The notes beneath the pieces are model-generated. The model was not told the DNA's origin and ran no database searches. It saw only the letters and a list, made by a program, of their open reading frames with translations. A program made the translations under genes and the position numbers. From Edaphochlamys debaryana (taxonomy: Eukaryota; Chlorophyta; Chlorophyceae; Chlamydomonadales): DNA of 64,000 bases. Shown here piece by piece: positions 19,980 through 27,825 of the stretch (the stretch's first letter is position 1; every line of letters starts with the position of its first letter). The stretch is from assembly GCA_016858145.1 (NCBI GenBank), contig JAEHOE010000061.1, forward strand, positions 639,051-703,050, in the 5' to 3' direction.

Positions 19980-22900
19980 CGCTCTGCTCCAAGTCCTGCG
20001 GCAACCCGGGGCCACGGCTCTACATGCCGGACGGCACCTTCCTAACTCCGGACGGCGACAGGGTGCCCTTGGGCCGCTACCGCAAGCAAGAGAAGGCCAC
20101 GGACTTCCACGACCGCATCGTCATGAGCCAGGTCGACGGCGACGGTGAGTCACCCTCTCCCGGCAACGCTGGGGGAGCGGTACCCTCTCCCTGGCACAAC
20201 GGGTACTGCACCGTACGGCCCAAGACGTATGGCCTGAGCCTCGCTCGGGTCGTGCACCTGCTGTATGATCTGGACGGACGCACCTTCTGCTCTAGCGAGG
20301 ACGACTATGCCCTCTCCATCCCTTGCAGGCACGGGGCCCGTGCCCTGTCGCGCCTAATCACCAACAGCCCCATCTACGGCCCGGTGCCCTTCCTCGATAC
20401 CTACGGGGCCTGCTCCACCGACAGCGAGTACGATGACTTTGGCTCGACTGGCGGGGGTGAGGAGGGCGAGCTGGACGACGAGCTGGCTGCCTACGCGGCC
20501 AAGCTCGACGCTCTGCAGCACCAGCTTGGCCGTATGATGCTGCGGCACGTGACGCACAGCCTGGACCGGCGGCTGCGACGCCATGCGCGCAGGGAGCTGC
20601 GCCGCCAGCAGGAGCGGCGCGCTCTGGCACAGATAGAAATAGACCGGACAAGGGAGGAGTACCACACCATGGCCAAGCGTGAGTTCCTACGGCGCCGCGC
20701 GGAGCGCTGGGCGGCGACGGCAGGCGCCAAGCCCGCCAAGCCCAAGCTGATGATGCCGCCCACCAACACCAGCTCAGCATCTCCGCACCGCTGGCGCCTC
20801 AACACGTTCAAGACGTTCACCTTCGCCCTCACCTGCCTGGTGCTGCTCAGCTGCTGGCGTCTCGCTGACGCTGCCCCGCACTGCGTGCCCCACCCGGCTT
20901 ACCAGCAGGGGGGGCAGTGGGCGGCTCCCAGCTGGGCTCAGCTGGAGCTCTCACCTGCCAACAGCTCCCTGGAGGAGGCCATGCATCGCGTGCGCCTCCG
21001 CTCCCAATCGACACCGCCGGTGGCAGCGCCGCCTGGCGGGTCTGCGGCCCCCAGCCCCGCGGCTCCGCTGACGGCTGCCCTCGCCGCTGAGGCCTCTCCT
21101 GCCTTCGTCACCACGCCTGACGGCACTCGGGCCCCGCCCGAGGACTCCACCTTCGTTAAGCAAGCGGCTGGCTACACCCTCTGCATTCGCCCAGACATGA
21201 CCGAGGCGGAACAGGACAGCATCAAGGCCCTCATGCAGAAGTACGACCACCTCTTCGCCCGCAGCCTCAAGGACATCGGCTGCTACCGAGGGGACTTGGG
21301 CCCAGTCAAGATCGAGCTCAAGCATGACAACCCGATCTTCGAGGCCCCCCGCCGTCACTCAGCTGCTGAGCGCGCCGTCGAAGACGCCAAGTGTCGAGAG
21401 CTGCTGGAGGCCGACATCATCGAGCCCTCCAACTCGACCAAGTACGCGATGAACGTCACCATGCCTGGGAAGAAAGGGCTAGACGGCACCTATGCTTCAG
21501 GCGATAAAAGGTACTGCGCCGACGCCCGGAGGGTCAATGCAGCGAGCGTGCGTGACTACTTCCGTCCCCCGGCGCCGGAGGAGCTGTTCGCGCGGATCTT
21601 GGGTGCCAAGTTCATCACGAAGTGTGACTGCCGAGCGGCCTTCAATCAGCTGCCCCTGGCCGAGGAGGACCGCGACAAGACCTCCTTCTGGTGGTGCAAC
21701 ACGCTCTATCGCTACAAGCGCTTGATGTACGGGGCAGTCAATGCTACGGCAGCTTGGCAGCGAGTGCTTAGTCATCACGTACGGCAGTACGGCCTGCAGG
21801 ACGTAGTACATATCTTTGTGGACGACGCAGCAGTAACAGGCAGTACAGCGGAGGAGCATGAGCAAAATCTGGCTCGGTTTCTTGCCATGCTCGCCGACAT
21901 CAACATCAAGCTGCACCCGGACAAAACCGTGGTGGCGGCTGACAAGATAGAGTTCTTGGGACACATGATCAGCGCGGACGGGCTTCGCCCAGTCCAGGCT
22001 AAGATAGCAGCCATCCAAGCCATCCAGCCCCCTCGCTCTCTCACCGAGCTCCAGTCTCTCCTCGGCATGTGCAACTACTACCGTTGTTACATCCCTGACT
22101 TCGCCTGCATCGCCAGCCCCCTCTATGAGCTGACCAAGAAGGGCGTGGTCTGGGGCCCCGAGACCTGGCAGCCCAAGCACCAGGAGGTGCTGGATCGGCT
22201 CAAGGCCGAATTTGCCACCAACAACCGCCTGCTGCGCAACCCTGACCCCAACCGTGAGCTTATCCTCCATACGGACTTTTCCAACGTGGGCATCAGCGCC
22301 GTGCTGGGTCAGCTGGACGATGATGGCAACGAGTACATGTGCGCCTGCATCTCCCGCTCCCTCAACCAGCATGAGCGCAACTACACGTCGTACAAGGGTG
22401 AGATGCTGGCGGCCTGCTGGGCAATGAAGATGTTGCGCCCCTACCTGCTGGGCTGGCGCTTCACCTTGGTGACCGACCACGCGCCGCTGCTTTGGCTAAT
22501 GGAGAATCAAAACCTAGTGGGGCAGTACGCGCGCTGGGCCCTCCTCATGCAAGAATACGACTTCAACGTGGCGCACCGCCCCGGCAAGCTGCACCACAAC
22601 GCTGACACCCTCAGCCGCTCGCCCATGCCTTCGAGCGCTGACGGCTCGGGCGCGCGGATGGACGAGGACTCTGACCCTCGGCCACCGGTGCCCAAGCTGG
22701 TCCCGTATCCCACCGTCACGCCTGCAGCGCAGCCCACCGTTCTCATGTCAGCTGTCCAAGCCCTGGCGCAGCGCGCCCGGGAGGACTTCTCGATCCTGGC
22801 AGCCGTGACGGGGCCGGGCTCCGCCCTCACGCTGCTGGCTGGCGGCAACGGCACGGCCTCTGACGCCATTGAGAGACCATCGGACCCGGACTGCACTGCT

Positions 22901-25900
22901 GCGCAGCTGCAGACCCGGCTAGCCAACGTTATAGCCAACCGCATCGTACGTGAAGCCAGGGACGCGCTGCGCGCGCTTCCCCTGCCTAGCCCTCGGCCTC
23001 GCCGCACGGGCAACGGCACCACGGTTTCCCTCGACACCAGCCTGCTCTCCCACCATCTCTTGGAGCGGGCGTTCACCGACGGGCTGGTGGTGGTCGAGTG
23101 CGGCACCTCTGCCGCCACGGGCCTCGAGGCCTGCCTCAGGGCAGGCTGGACGGTGCGCGAGTACCACGCCTGGGGCGCGCCGGAGGAGGAGCGGGCGCTG
23201 CTGCGCCGTCGTCTGGGCTGGCTCCGTGCTTCCTTTCCCCGCCAAATCCGCGGCTCCGCCGTGGAGGCGCCCTGGGCAGCCCTGCCGCCGGGCCCCCTCA
23301 GCAACGAGCACCTGCTCAACGCCTCTGCCAACGCTGGGCAACAGTGGCTCGTGCTGGCCAACCTGGACTCCTACCGGGTCCCGCCCGAGCGAGTCTTGGA
23401 CCTACTCGGCCGTCTTCAGGAGCTGCAGCCCCGCCTTCCCCCGGGTTACCTTCTGGAGGGCAACCTGCCAACGACCGAGGACACGCCCTTCGGCAATGGT
23501 CTGACTTTAGACACGGCCTTGCTGGGTAGGACCCAGCATTCGCTGCGGGACTACTACACCAACTTAGCCGCCATCGAGCACCTGCGGCGCATCGTCACCA
23601 ACGGCGCCTGGGCCCCGAGCAACCTCGCAGCCTCTGACGCCCTGCCGTCGCGTCAGTTGCCCATCTGCGAGGCGCTTCTCGGCCCCCCCTACGCCGCATG
23701 CGACGTGCCGGGCCGCACGGTCACGGTCCTGCCCCCAGGTGACCTGCGCGCCATGGAATTTCCCACCATCCGTTCAGCACCGCCGTCGCCGCTGGACCCA
23801 GAGGAGATCTGCACCGTCTCAGGCCTCGAACCCGCTTCCCTGCTGGAGCCGCGAGAGGATGGCACCCTCGGCGTCCCGACGGCCCCCGAAGCAGCACTCT
23901 TAGGCCTCCAAGCGCCGGCGGCCGCCCGCCTCTTCGCGGGTGCGCAGGCCCTGCAGCGCGCCTTCATAACCCCACACCACATGGCCCGGATGCCTCCACT
24001 TCAGGCACCGCCGGCTGCCCCGCTGGGGGGGGGTGAGGAGCGTCAAAACAACTATGCAGCGGCCCAGCCTGCGGCCCTGATCACCGGCGCCGTACAGCGC
24101 AACCAGACCAACGAGCGCTGGACTTCTGCCCTAATCTCCAACGTCGCCGCCATCGCCGATCGTCAGGAGCTTGGAGCTGGACGCTACTGTGATCCCTGGG
24201 AGGACAAGCCGCTGCTGCATTACCTTTCGCAAGGCATCTGCCCCGCGGGCCTTGGAGGTGAGGCAGCCAGGCGCGTGGCGCGCCGAGCCATCAACTACCG
24301 GTACGATGAGCGCGTCAAGCGCCTCTATCGCCGCATGCCTAACGCCACCATGCGTGAGGTGCCCCCACCTGAGCAACGCCAAGCCATCATTGAGGAGGCG
24401 CATCACCGCTTGGGCCACTGGGGCGCTCGCCGCACGCTCTGCCTGATCCAGAACGGCTACTGGTGGCAAGGTATGTCTAGAGATGTTGAGTATGTTGTAC
24501 AGCGCTGCGCGCTCTGCGACCGTGCCAACACTACAGGCAACGTGACCCCTCCGGAGCTGCACCCTCTGCCAATCCGAGGGCCCTTCTTTCGCTGGCACGT
24601 TGACCTGGCAGGCCCCCTCACCGCCACGCAGTCGGGCTACCGGTACGTGATGGTGTGTGTGGAGTCCTGGACCAAGCACGTGGAGATGATTCCGCTGCGA
24701 GACAAGAGCTCAGAGGAGGTGGCCAACGCTTTCCTCGCCAACGTCCTGGCCTGCTTCTCTGCCCCGGCGGAGGTGGTCACGGACGGCGGCTCGGAGTTCC
24801 AGGGAGCCTTCGCTGCCCTGCTTGAACAGTGCTTTATCGACCACCGGACTACTTCGCCCAATCACCCACAGTCCAACGGTGCGGCTGAGCGAGTAGTGCA
24901 GATTTGCAAGCGGTCGCTTCGCAAATACTGTGCGCAGAACGTCTCTGCTGAGAAGTGGGACGACTACCTACCCTGGATCCTGCTGGGCTACCGTTGCTCC
25001 CCGCAGAAGTCGACCGGCAAGTCCCCCTTCGAGCTTATGTACGGGGCCCCGCCCATGGTACCTCTGGGCGCCCAGGAGCTCTGGGCTGAGGCCATAGATC
25101 CCGATCTCGACCCCCAGCGGGCGGATCAACTCGTGATGCTGCGTGCGCATAACGTGCAGCAAGCCGCCCCCTTCAACGGCCACAACTTGCTCACGGCGCA
25201 GTGGCGCGACCGTCACAACTACGCGCGCGTGAGGGCCGGCGGCTACAAGCCCCGGTTCACCAAGTTTAACGTGGGCGACTACGTGTACGTCATCCTGCGC
25301 AACCAGAACAACACGCTCCAGCTCCCTGTCCGCGACACGGTGCTGCGCATCGTCGCTGTCAGCGCTGAAGGCGTGGCCACCCTCACCGGTAGGGATGGCA
25401 CCACGCGCAAGGAGCACGTCAGCAACCTTGCACCCTGTCACCTCCAAGACTTGGACCCGATCATCGATCCCCGCATCGCCATCCCTCCGCTGGATCTGCC
25501 ATGCGAGATCTGCGCCTTCCCAGGCGACGAGTCTAAGATGGTCATGTGCGACGGCTGTGGCACGGGATGGCACCTCTACTGCCTCCAGCCGCCGCTCAGG
25601 TCAGTGCCCCGCGGCACCTGGACCTGCCCTGACTGCCACGCCCGCGGCGTGACCCCGTCAACCATCAACCAACAACCCGCGCCCGCACCCCGCGAGGCGC
25701 CGGCGCCACAGCTGTTCCCCAACGCCCAGGGCCGTCAGCGCATCGCTGAAGCCCAGACGCTCGAGGGAGCCACCTGCTCCCGCAAGGTCCGTGACCCCGC
25801 CACCAACGCTCTTGTGGAGCGCCGGGGCACCTTACACTACACCACTGCCGAACCACGCAACCGCCCCATCGAAGCGCGCTACACCGACGGCACCGTGGAG

Positions 25901-26119
25901 CGGCTGACTCTGCGCGCGGCTAAGGGCTGCGCCCTTCCGTCAGCCACGGTCCTCTCTGTCGCCGCCGGGGCCCCGCCCTTGGCGTTGCCTGATCACTGGG
26001 ACCTCTCCTCTGCGAGCGCCCGAGCCGCTGCCCTCTTGCAGCTCCGCTCGGTGCCCGAACTGGCCGCCAGCAGACCCTCTCGCACGCGGTCACACCCGCG
26101 CCTACTGAGGAGGCTTTGA
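19976..26119 (+). CDS. Retrotransposon ORF2: RT - RNase H - integrase - PHD polyprotein
   Basis: About 2,047 codons counted from 19,976. The frame is open further upstream, so expression is probably by -1 frameshift from ORF1. Order of parts: a coiled, Arg-rich segment (~180-250); a hydrophobic stretch (~277-299, FALTCLVLLSCW); reverse transcriptase with FVDD at ~614-617; RNase H (HTDFSN, ~766; NADTLSR); a methyltransferase-like region (~1,025-1,190); an HHCC zinc domain (HHRLGHWG...CALC); a DDE integrase with Asp ~1,543, Asp ~1,603 and Glu ~1,638 (35-residue spacing); and a C4HC3 PHD finger at 1,843-1,887. Integrase puts the element in Ty3/gypsy-like rather than DIRS order. All RT, RNase H and integrase catalytic residues appear present. 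Confidence 0.92.
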   Translation: MTLCSKSCGNPGPRLYMPDGTFLTPDGDRVPLGRYRKQEKATDFHDRIVMSQVDGDGESPSPGNAGGAVPSPWHNGYCTVRPKTYGLSLARVVHLLYDLDGRTFCSSEDDYALSIPCRHGARALSRLITNSPIYGPVPFLDTYGACSTDSEYDDFGSTGGGEEGELDDELAAYAAKLDALQHQLGRMMLRHVTHSLDRRLRRHARRELRRQQERRALAQIEIDRTREEYHTMAKREFLRRRAERWAATAGAKPAKPKLMMPPTNTSSASPHRWRLNTFKTFTFALTCLVLLSCWRLADAAPHCVPHPAYQQGGQWAAPSWAQLELSPANSSLEEAMHRVRLRSQSTPPVAAPPGGSAAPSPAAPLTAALAAEASPAFVTTPDGTRAPPEDSTFVKQAAGYTLCIRPDMTEAEQDSIKALMQKYDHLFARSLKDIGCYRGDLGPVKIELKHDNPIFEAPRRHSAAERAVEDAKCRELLEADIIEPSNSTKYAMNVTMPGKKGLDGTYASGDKRYCADARRVNAASVRDYFRPPAPEELFARILGAKFITKCDCRAAFNQLPLAEEDRDKTSFWWCNTLYRYKRLMYGAVNATAAWQRVLSHHVRQYGLQDVVHIFVDDAAVTGSTAEEHEQNLARFLAMLADINIKLHPDKTVVAADKIEFLGHMISADGLRPVQAKIAAIQAIQPPRSLTELQSLLGMCNYYRCYIPDFACIASPLYELTKKGVVWGPETWQPKHQEVLDRLKAEFATNNRLLRNPDPNRELILHTDFSNVGISAVLGQLDDDGNEYMCACISRSLNQHERNYTSYKGEMLAACWAMKMLRPYLLGWRFTLVTDHAPLLWLMENQNLVGQYARWALLMQEYDFNVAHRPGKLHHNADTLSRSPMPSSADGSGARMDEDSDPRPPVPKLVPYPTVTPAAQPTVLMSAVQALAQRAREDFSILAAVTGPGSALTLLAGGNGTASDAIERPSDPDCTAAQLQTRLANVIANRIVREARDALRALPLPSPRPRRTGNGTTVSLDTSLLSHHLLERAFTDGLVVVECGTSAATGLEACLRAGWTVREYHAWGAPEEERALLRRRLGWLRASFPRQIRGSAVEAPWAALPPGPLSNEHLLNASANAGQQWLVLANLDSYRVPPERVLDLLGRLQELQPRLPPGYLLEGNLPTTEDTPFGNGLTLDTALLGRTQHSLRDYYTNLAAIEHLRRIVTNGAWAPSNLAASDALPSRQLPICEALLGPPYAACDVPGRTVTVLPPGDLRAMEFPTIRSAPPSPLDPEEICTVSGLEPASLLEPREDGTLGVPTAPEAALLGLQAPAAARLFAGAQALQRAFITPHHMARMPPLQAPPAAPLGGGEERQNNYAAAQPAALITGAVQRNQTNERWTSALISNVAAIADRQELGAGRYCDPWEDKPLLHYLSQGICPAGLGGEAARRVARRAINYRYDERVKRLYRRMPNATMREVPPPEQRQAIIEEAHHRLGHWGARRTLCLIQNGYWWQGMSRDVEYVVQRCALCDRANTTGNVTPPELHPLPIRGPFFRWHVDLAGPLTATQSGYRYVMVCVESWTKHVEMIPLRDKSSEEVANAFLANVLACFSAPAEVVTDGGSEFQGAFAALLEQCFIDHRTTSPNHPQSNGAAERVVQICKRSLRKYCAQNVSAEKWDDYLPWILLGYRCSPQKSTGKSPFELMYGAPPMVPLGAQELWAEAIDPDLDPQRADQLVMLRAHNVQQAAPFNGHNLLTAQWRDRHNYARVRAGGYKPRFTKFNVGDYVYVILRNQNNTLQLPVRDTVLRIVAVSAEGVATLTGRDGTTRKEHVSNLAPCHLQDLDPIIDPRIAIPPLDLPCEICAFPGDESKMVMCDGCGTGWHLYCLQPPLRSVPRGTWTCPDCHARGVTPSTINQQPAPAPREAPAPQLFPNAQGRQRIAEAQTLEGATCSRKVRDPATNALVERRGTLHYTTAEPRNRPIEARYTDGTVERLTLRAAKGCALPSATVLSVAAGAPPLALPDHWDLSSASARAAALLQLRSVPELAASRPSRTRSHPRLLRRL

Positions 26120-26631
26120 GCTCGCTCCTGGACTATCTGGACGCTAGCCGCTCACCGGTCATTCTGGACCCCTGCGCCGGTGACAAAACCTTGGCCCTGG
26201 CGCTGCGTGCCCGCGGCTACACCGTCAGCGCGAACCAGGGCCGGGCCAACACCGCATCCGGCTGGCCTAAGCTCGACCCGCTGCAACCGGGTACCTACCG
26301 CCGCCTCGCCACGCCCGGCGAGTCCTGGCTCATCATCTCGGCTCCACACCCGGAGCTGCTGCCCTTCTGGTTGCCCCTGACCATCGCCATGGTGCCACTG
26401 GTCGCGGCCTTCATCCCACGGCGCTTGCTGACGGCCCCGCCGCCTGCTTGGGCTGCACTTCTTACCCGCCTTCTGGACGAGGAGAGGCTGGCTGTCATCA
26501 CTGGAGAATCCTGCGGATACGTTGGCGGAAAGCCTGGAGCTTGGCTGATTGTGTTTCGGGATGGAACGATGAAAGCGCAGCTGATGCGAGGAATTGGGAG
26601 GGGACGCGCCGAGCATTGGGTGCACGCGTAG
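26116..26631 (+). CDS. Retrotransposon ORF3: degenerate SAM-methyltransferase-like
   Basis: 171 codons in the -1 frame relative to ORF2, overlapping its last four bases. There is no ATG at the overlap (TTG), so frameshift expression is likely. The N-terminus VILDPCAGDKTLALALRARG resembles the SAM-binding motif I of N6-adenine-type methyltransferases. The place where the catalytic (N/D/S)PP(Y/W) motif would fall reads IISAPHPELLPF, so catalysis is doubtful. A hydrophobic LPLTIAMVPLVAAF segment follows. Function inferred only from fold-like motifs. Confidence 0.6.
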   Translation: MSSLLDYLDASRSPVILDPCAGDKTLALALRARGYTVSANQGRANTASGWPKLDPLQPGTYRRLATPGESWLIISAPHPELLPFWLPLTIAMVPLVAAFIPRRLLTAPPPAWAALLTRLLDEERLAVITGESCGYVGGKPGAWLIVFRDGTMKAQLMRGIGRGRAEHWVHA

Positions 26632-26838
26632 CTGAGGAGGTGTAGCCTGGGTTATGAGTCTTGCAGGCTGTCGCTTGGCAGAGATCGTTAGCATGGTAGG
26701 AGCTAAGCCACTGGGGTTGGCTGGAGGAGATTGTTGTCTGCCGTTGAGCGAACTGCTTCTGACTTAGGAGTATGGCTTCGAGCCGGTTTCGACTGCGTGC
26801 TTTTCTGTAGGGGTGAGCTTTGTTGGCTCTGAGCCGCC

Positions 26839-26849
26839 AAGGGGGGGAG
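26839..26849 (+). other. Polypurine tract
   Basis: AAGGGGGGGAG lies directly upstream of segment B1, where plus-strand DNA priming would be expected for an LTR-type retrotransposon. If it is used, the functional U3 would begin at B1 rather than at A2. Confidence 0.65.
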
Positions 26850-26897
26850 TCTTCCCAGCCGGCATCGGTATGCCACGAACCATGGTGTGTCCTGACA
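26848..26897 (+). repeat. Split-repeat segment B1
   Basis: 50 bp identical to B2 (27,302-27,351). It begins AGTCTTCCCAGCC and ends TCCTGACA. Two bases (GC) separate it from A2. Confidence 0.93.
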
Positions 26898-26899
26898 GC

Positions 26900-27301
26900 T
26901 GACAGAGCACAGTATCGTCGCTGCCACACTATCGTAGGAGTTCGGTGGTTGCTGGGAGTTGTGGAGGTTGACAAGGGAGAACGACCTGTGTGTGCGCCAT
27001 GCACTTGTATGGTACAGCATGCATGCTGTACGGCAGCCTCATTCCGCCCGCGGTGAGGATAGGCTAGCGCTCAGCTCCCGTCTCGTTAAGACGGGAGCAC
27101 CGCTTTATGCACCGCTTCATGCGCACTGAGACCTGTAACGTCAGAGTTGTTGCATGCCTTGCCTTCTCTACTGCCAGTCGAAGCAGTCTCTGTGCTACCC
27201 TGTCGACAATCTACTCGGAGCGCGTCTCCGCACGGCGTCCGTCAGTCGCCGTTCTCCAGCCGCGAGTCCTGGGCTACGCCCTTGGCCTTAGCTCGCAATT
27301 T
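26900..27301 (+). repeat. Terminal repeat A2
   Basis: 402 bp matching A1 with one substitution, in the hairpin loop. Together with B2 it forms a TG...CA unit of 452 bp; together with B1 it forms the unit adjoining the polypurine tract. Confidence 0.93.
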
Positions 27302-27351
27302 AGTCTTCCCAGCCGGCATCGGTATGCCACGAACCATGGTGTGTCCTGACA
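27302..27351 (+). repeat. Split-repeat segment B2, element 3' end
   Basis: Identical to B1. Its last base is followed immediately by the right CAGA target duplication. Confidence 0.93.
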
Positions 27352-27355
27352 CAGA
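27352..27355. repeat. Target-site duplication CAGA, right
   Basis: Partner of 12,649-12,652. It is followed by the transposase exon 1 sequence that encodes LKTL on the minus strand. Confidence 0.9.
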
Positions 27356-27825
27356 GCGTCTTGAGGCTCACGTTGAGGCTCAATGATCTTGCGGATGACG
27401 GGGTGGTTGCTTGCCTCCCTCTTTGAGCGAAAGGGCTCGCCATCAAGGGCCCGGTCCACCACCACCGCAACCGCAGCGCGAACATCGTCAGTGGAGAGGG
27501 TGCGGGGGCGGCCGGACGGTTTTATGTCATTGACGTGGCCCCGCCTCATAAATTCCCGAAGCCACCCGCGTGCCCACTGCCCCTTCTGCGCTTTTGGAGG
27601 AGCCTCCGCCTCTCCCCAGCCTTGGTGCTTGGCCTTCTCGGCCAAGCTATCCCAGGCGCCTCCAGCCGCAGGGCCCCACTTGTTGTCCGTGCGGCCATGG
27701 ATGGAGATGGACCATGCTGCTGCGAGAACCGCGAGCACACGCCCAAGAGTTTTTGGCGACAGATTGGATCCATCGCCGGGATTTTTAAGCAATGGATCCA
27801 GATCCGACGGCTGGTGGGCGGGCAT
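27356..27825 (-). pseudogene. DDE transposase, N-terminal part of exon 1
   Basis: Start codon at 27,825, just after a polypyrimidine-AG acceptor of a 5' intron. The product begins MPAHQPSDLDPLL and contains a helix-turn-helix-like DNA-binding region with SGRPRTLSTDDVRAA and NHPVIRKIIE. A 4-bp GAGG at 27,375-27,378 throws it out of frame. Leaving those 4 bp out and joining to 12,652 across one CAGA gives 169 codons exactly, ending at the intron 1 donor. So this is the missing front of the transposase at 10,360-12,652. The upstream end of the transposon probably lies near 27,983, where similarity to the relic at 9,555 ends. Confidence 0.85.

Larger units (their letters stand above)
12653..27351 (+). 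mobile_element. Ty3/gypsy-like retrotransposon with split terminal repeats, 14.7 kb
   Basis: The element starts TGACAGAG, ends TCCTGACA and has a 4-bp CAGA target duplication. It contains three consecutive plus-strand ORFs (gag/protease-like, RT-RNase H-integrase, and a methyltransferase-like ORF) and a G-rich polypurine tract near the 3' end. Its repeats are arranged A1 (12,653-13,054) - body - B1 (26,848-26,897) - A2 (26,900-27,301) - B2 (27,302-27,351). A1 and A2 differ at one base in 402, so insertion was recent and the copy may be competent. The RT, RNase H and DDE integrase order matches Ty3/gypsy. The element is inserted in exon 1 of a DDE transposase gene. Confidence 0.92.

Noticed and set aside
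19976..26631. Bacterial contamination suggested by overlapping stop/start codons
   Set aside because: The ORFs lie in a bounded retrotransposon flanked by target duplications in algal DNA.
12653..27351. DIRS/TOC1-type element
   Set aside because: Repeat layout is similar, but pol has a DDE integrase and there is a target-site duplication; no tyrosine recombinase was seen.
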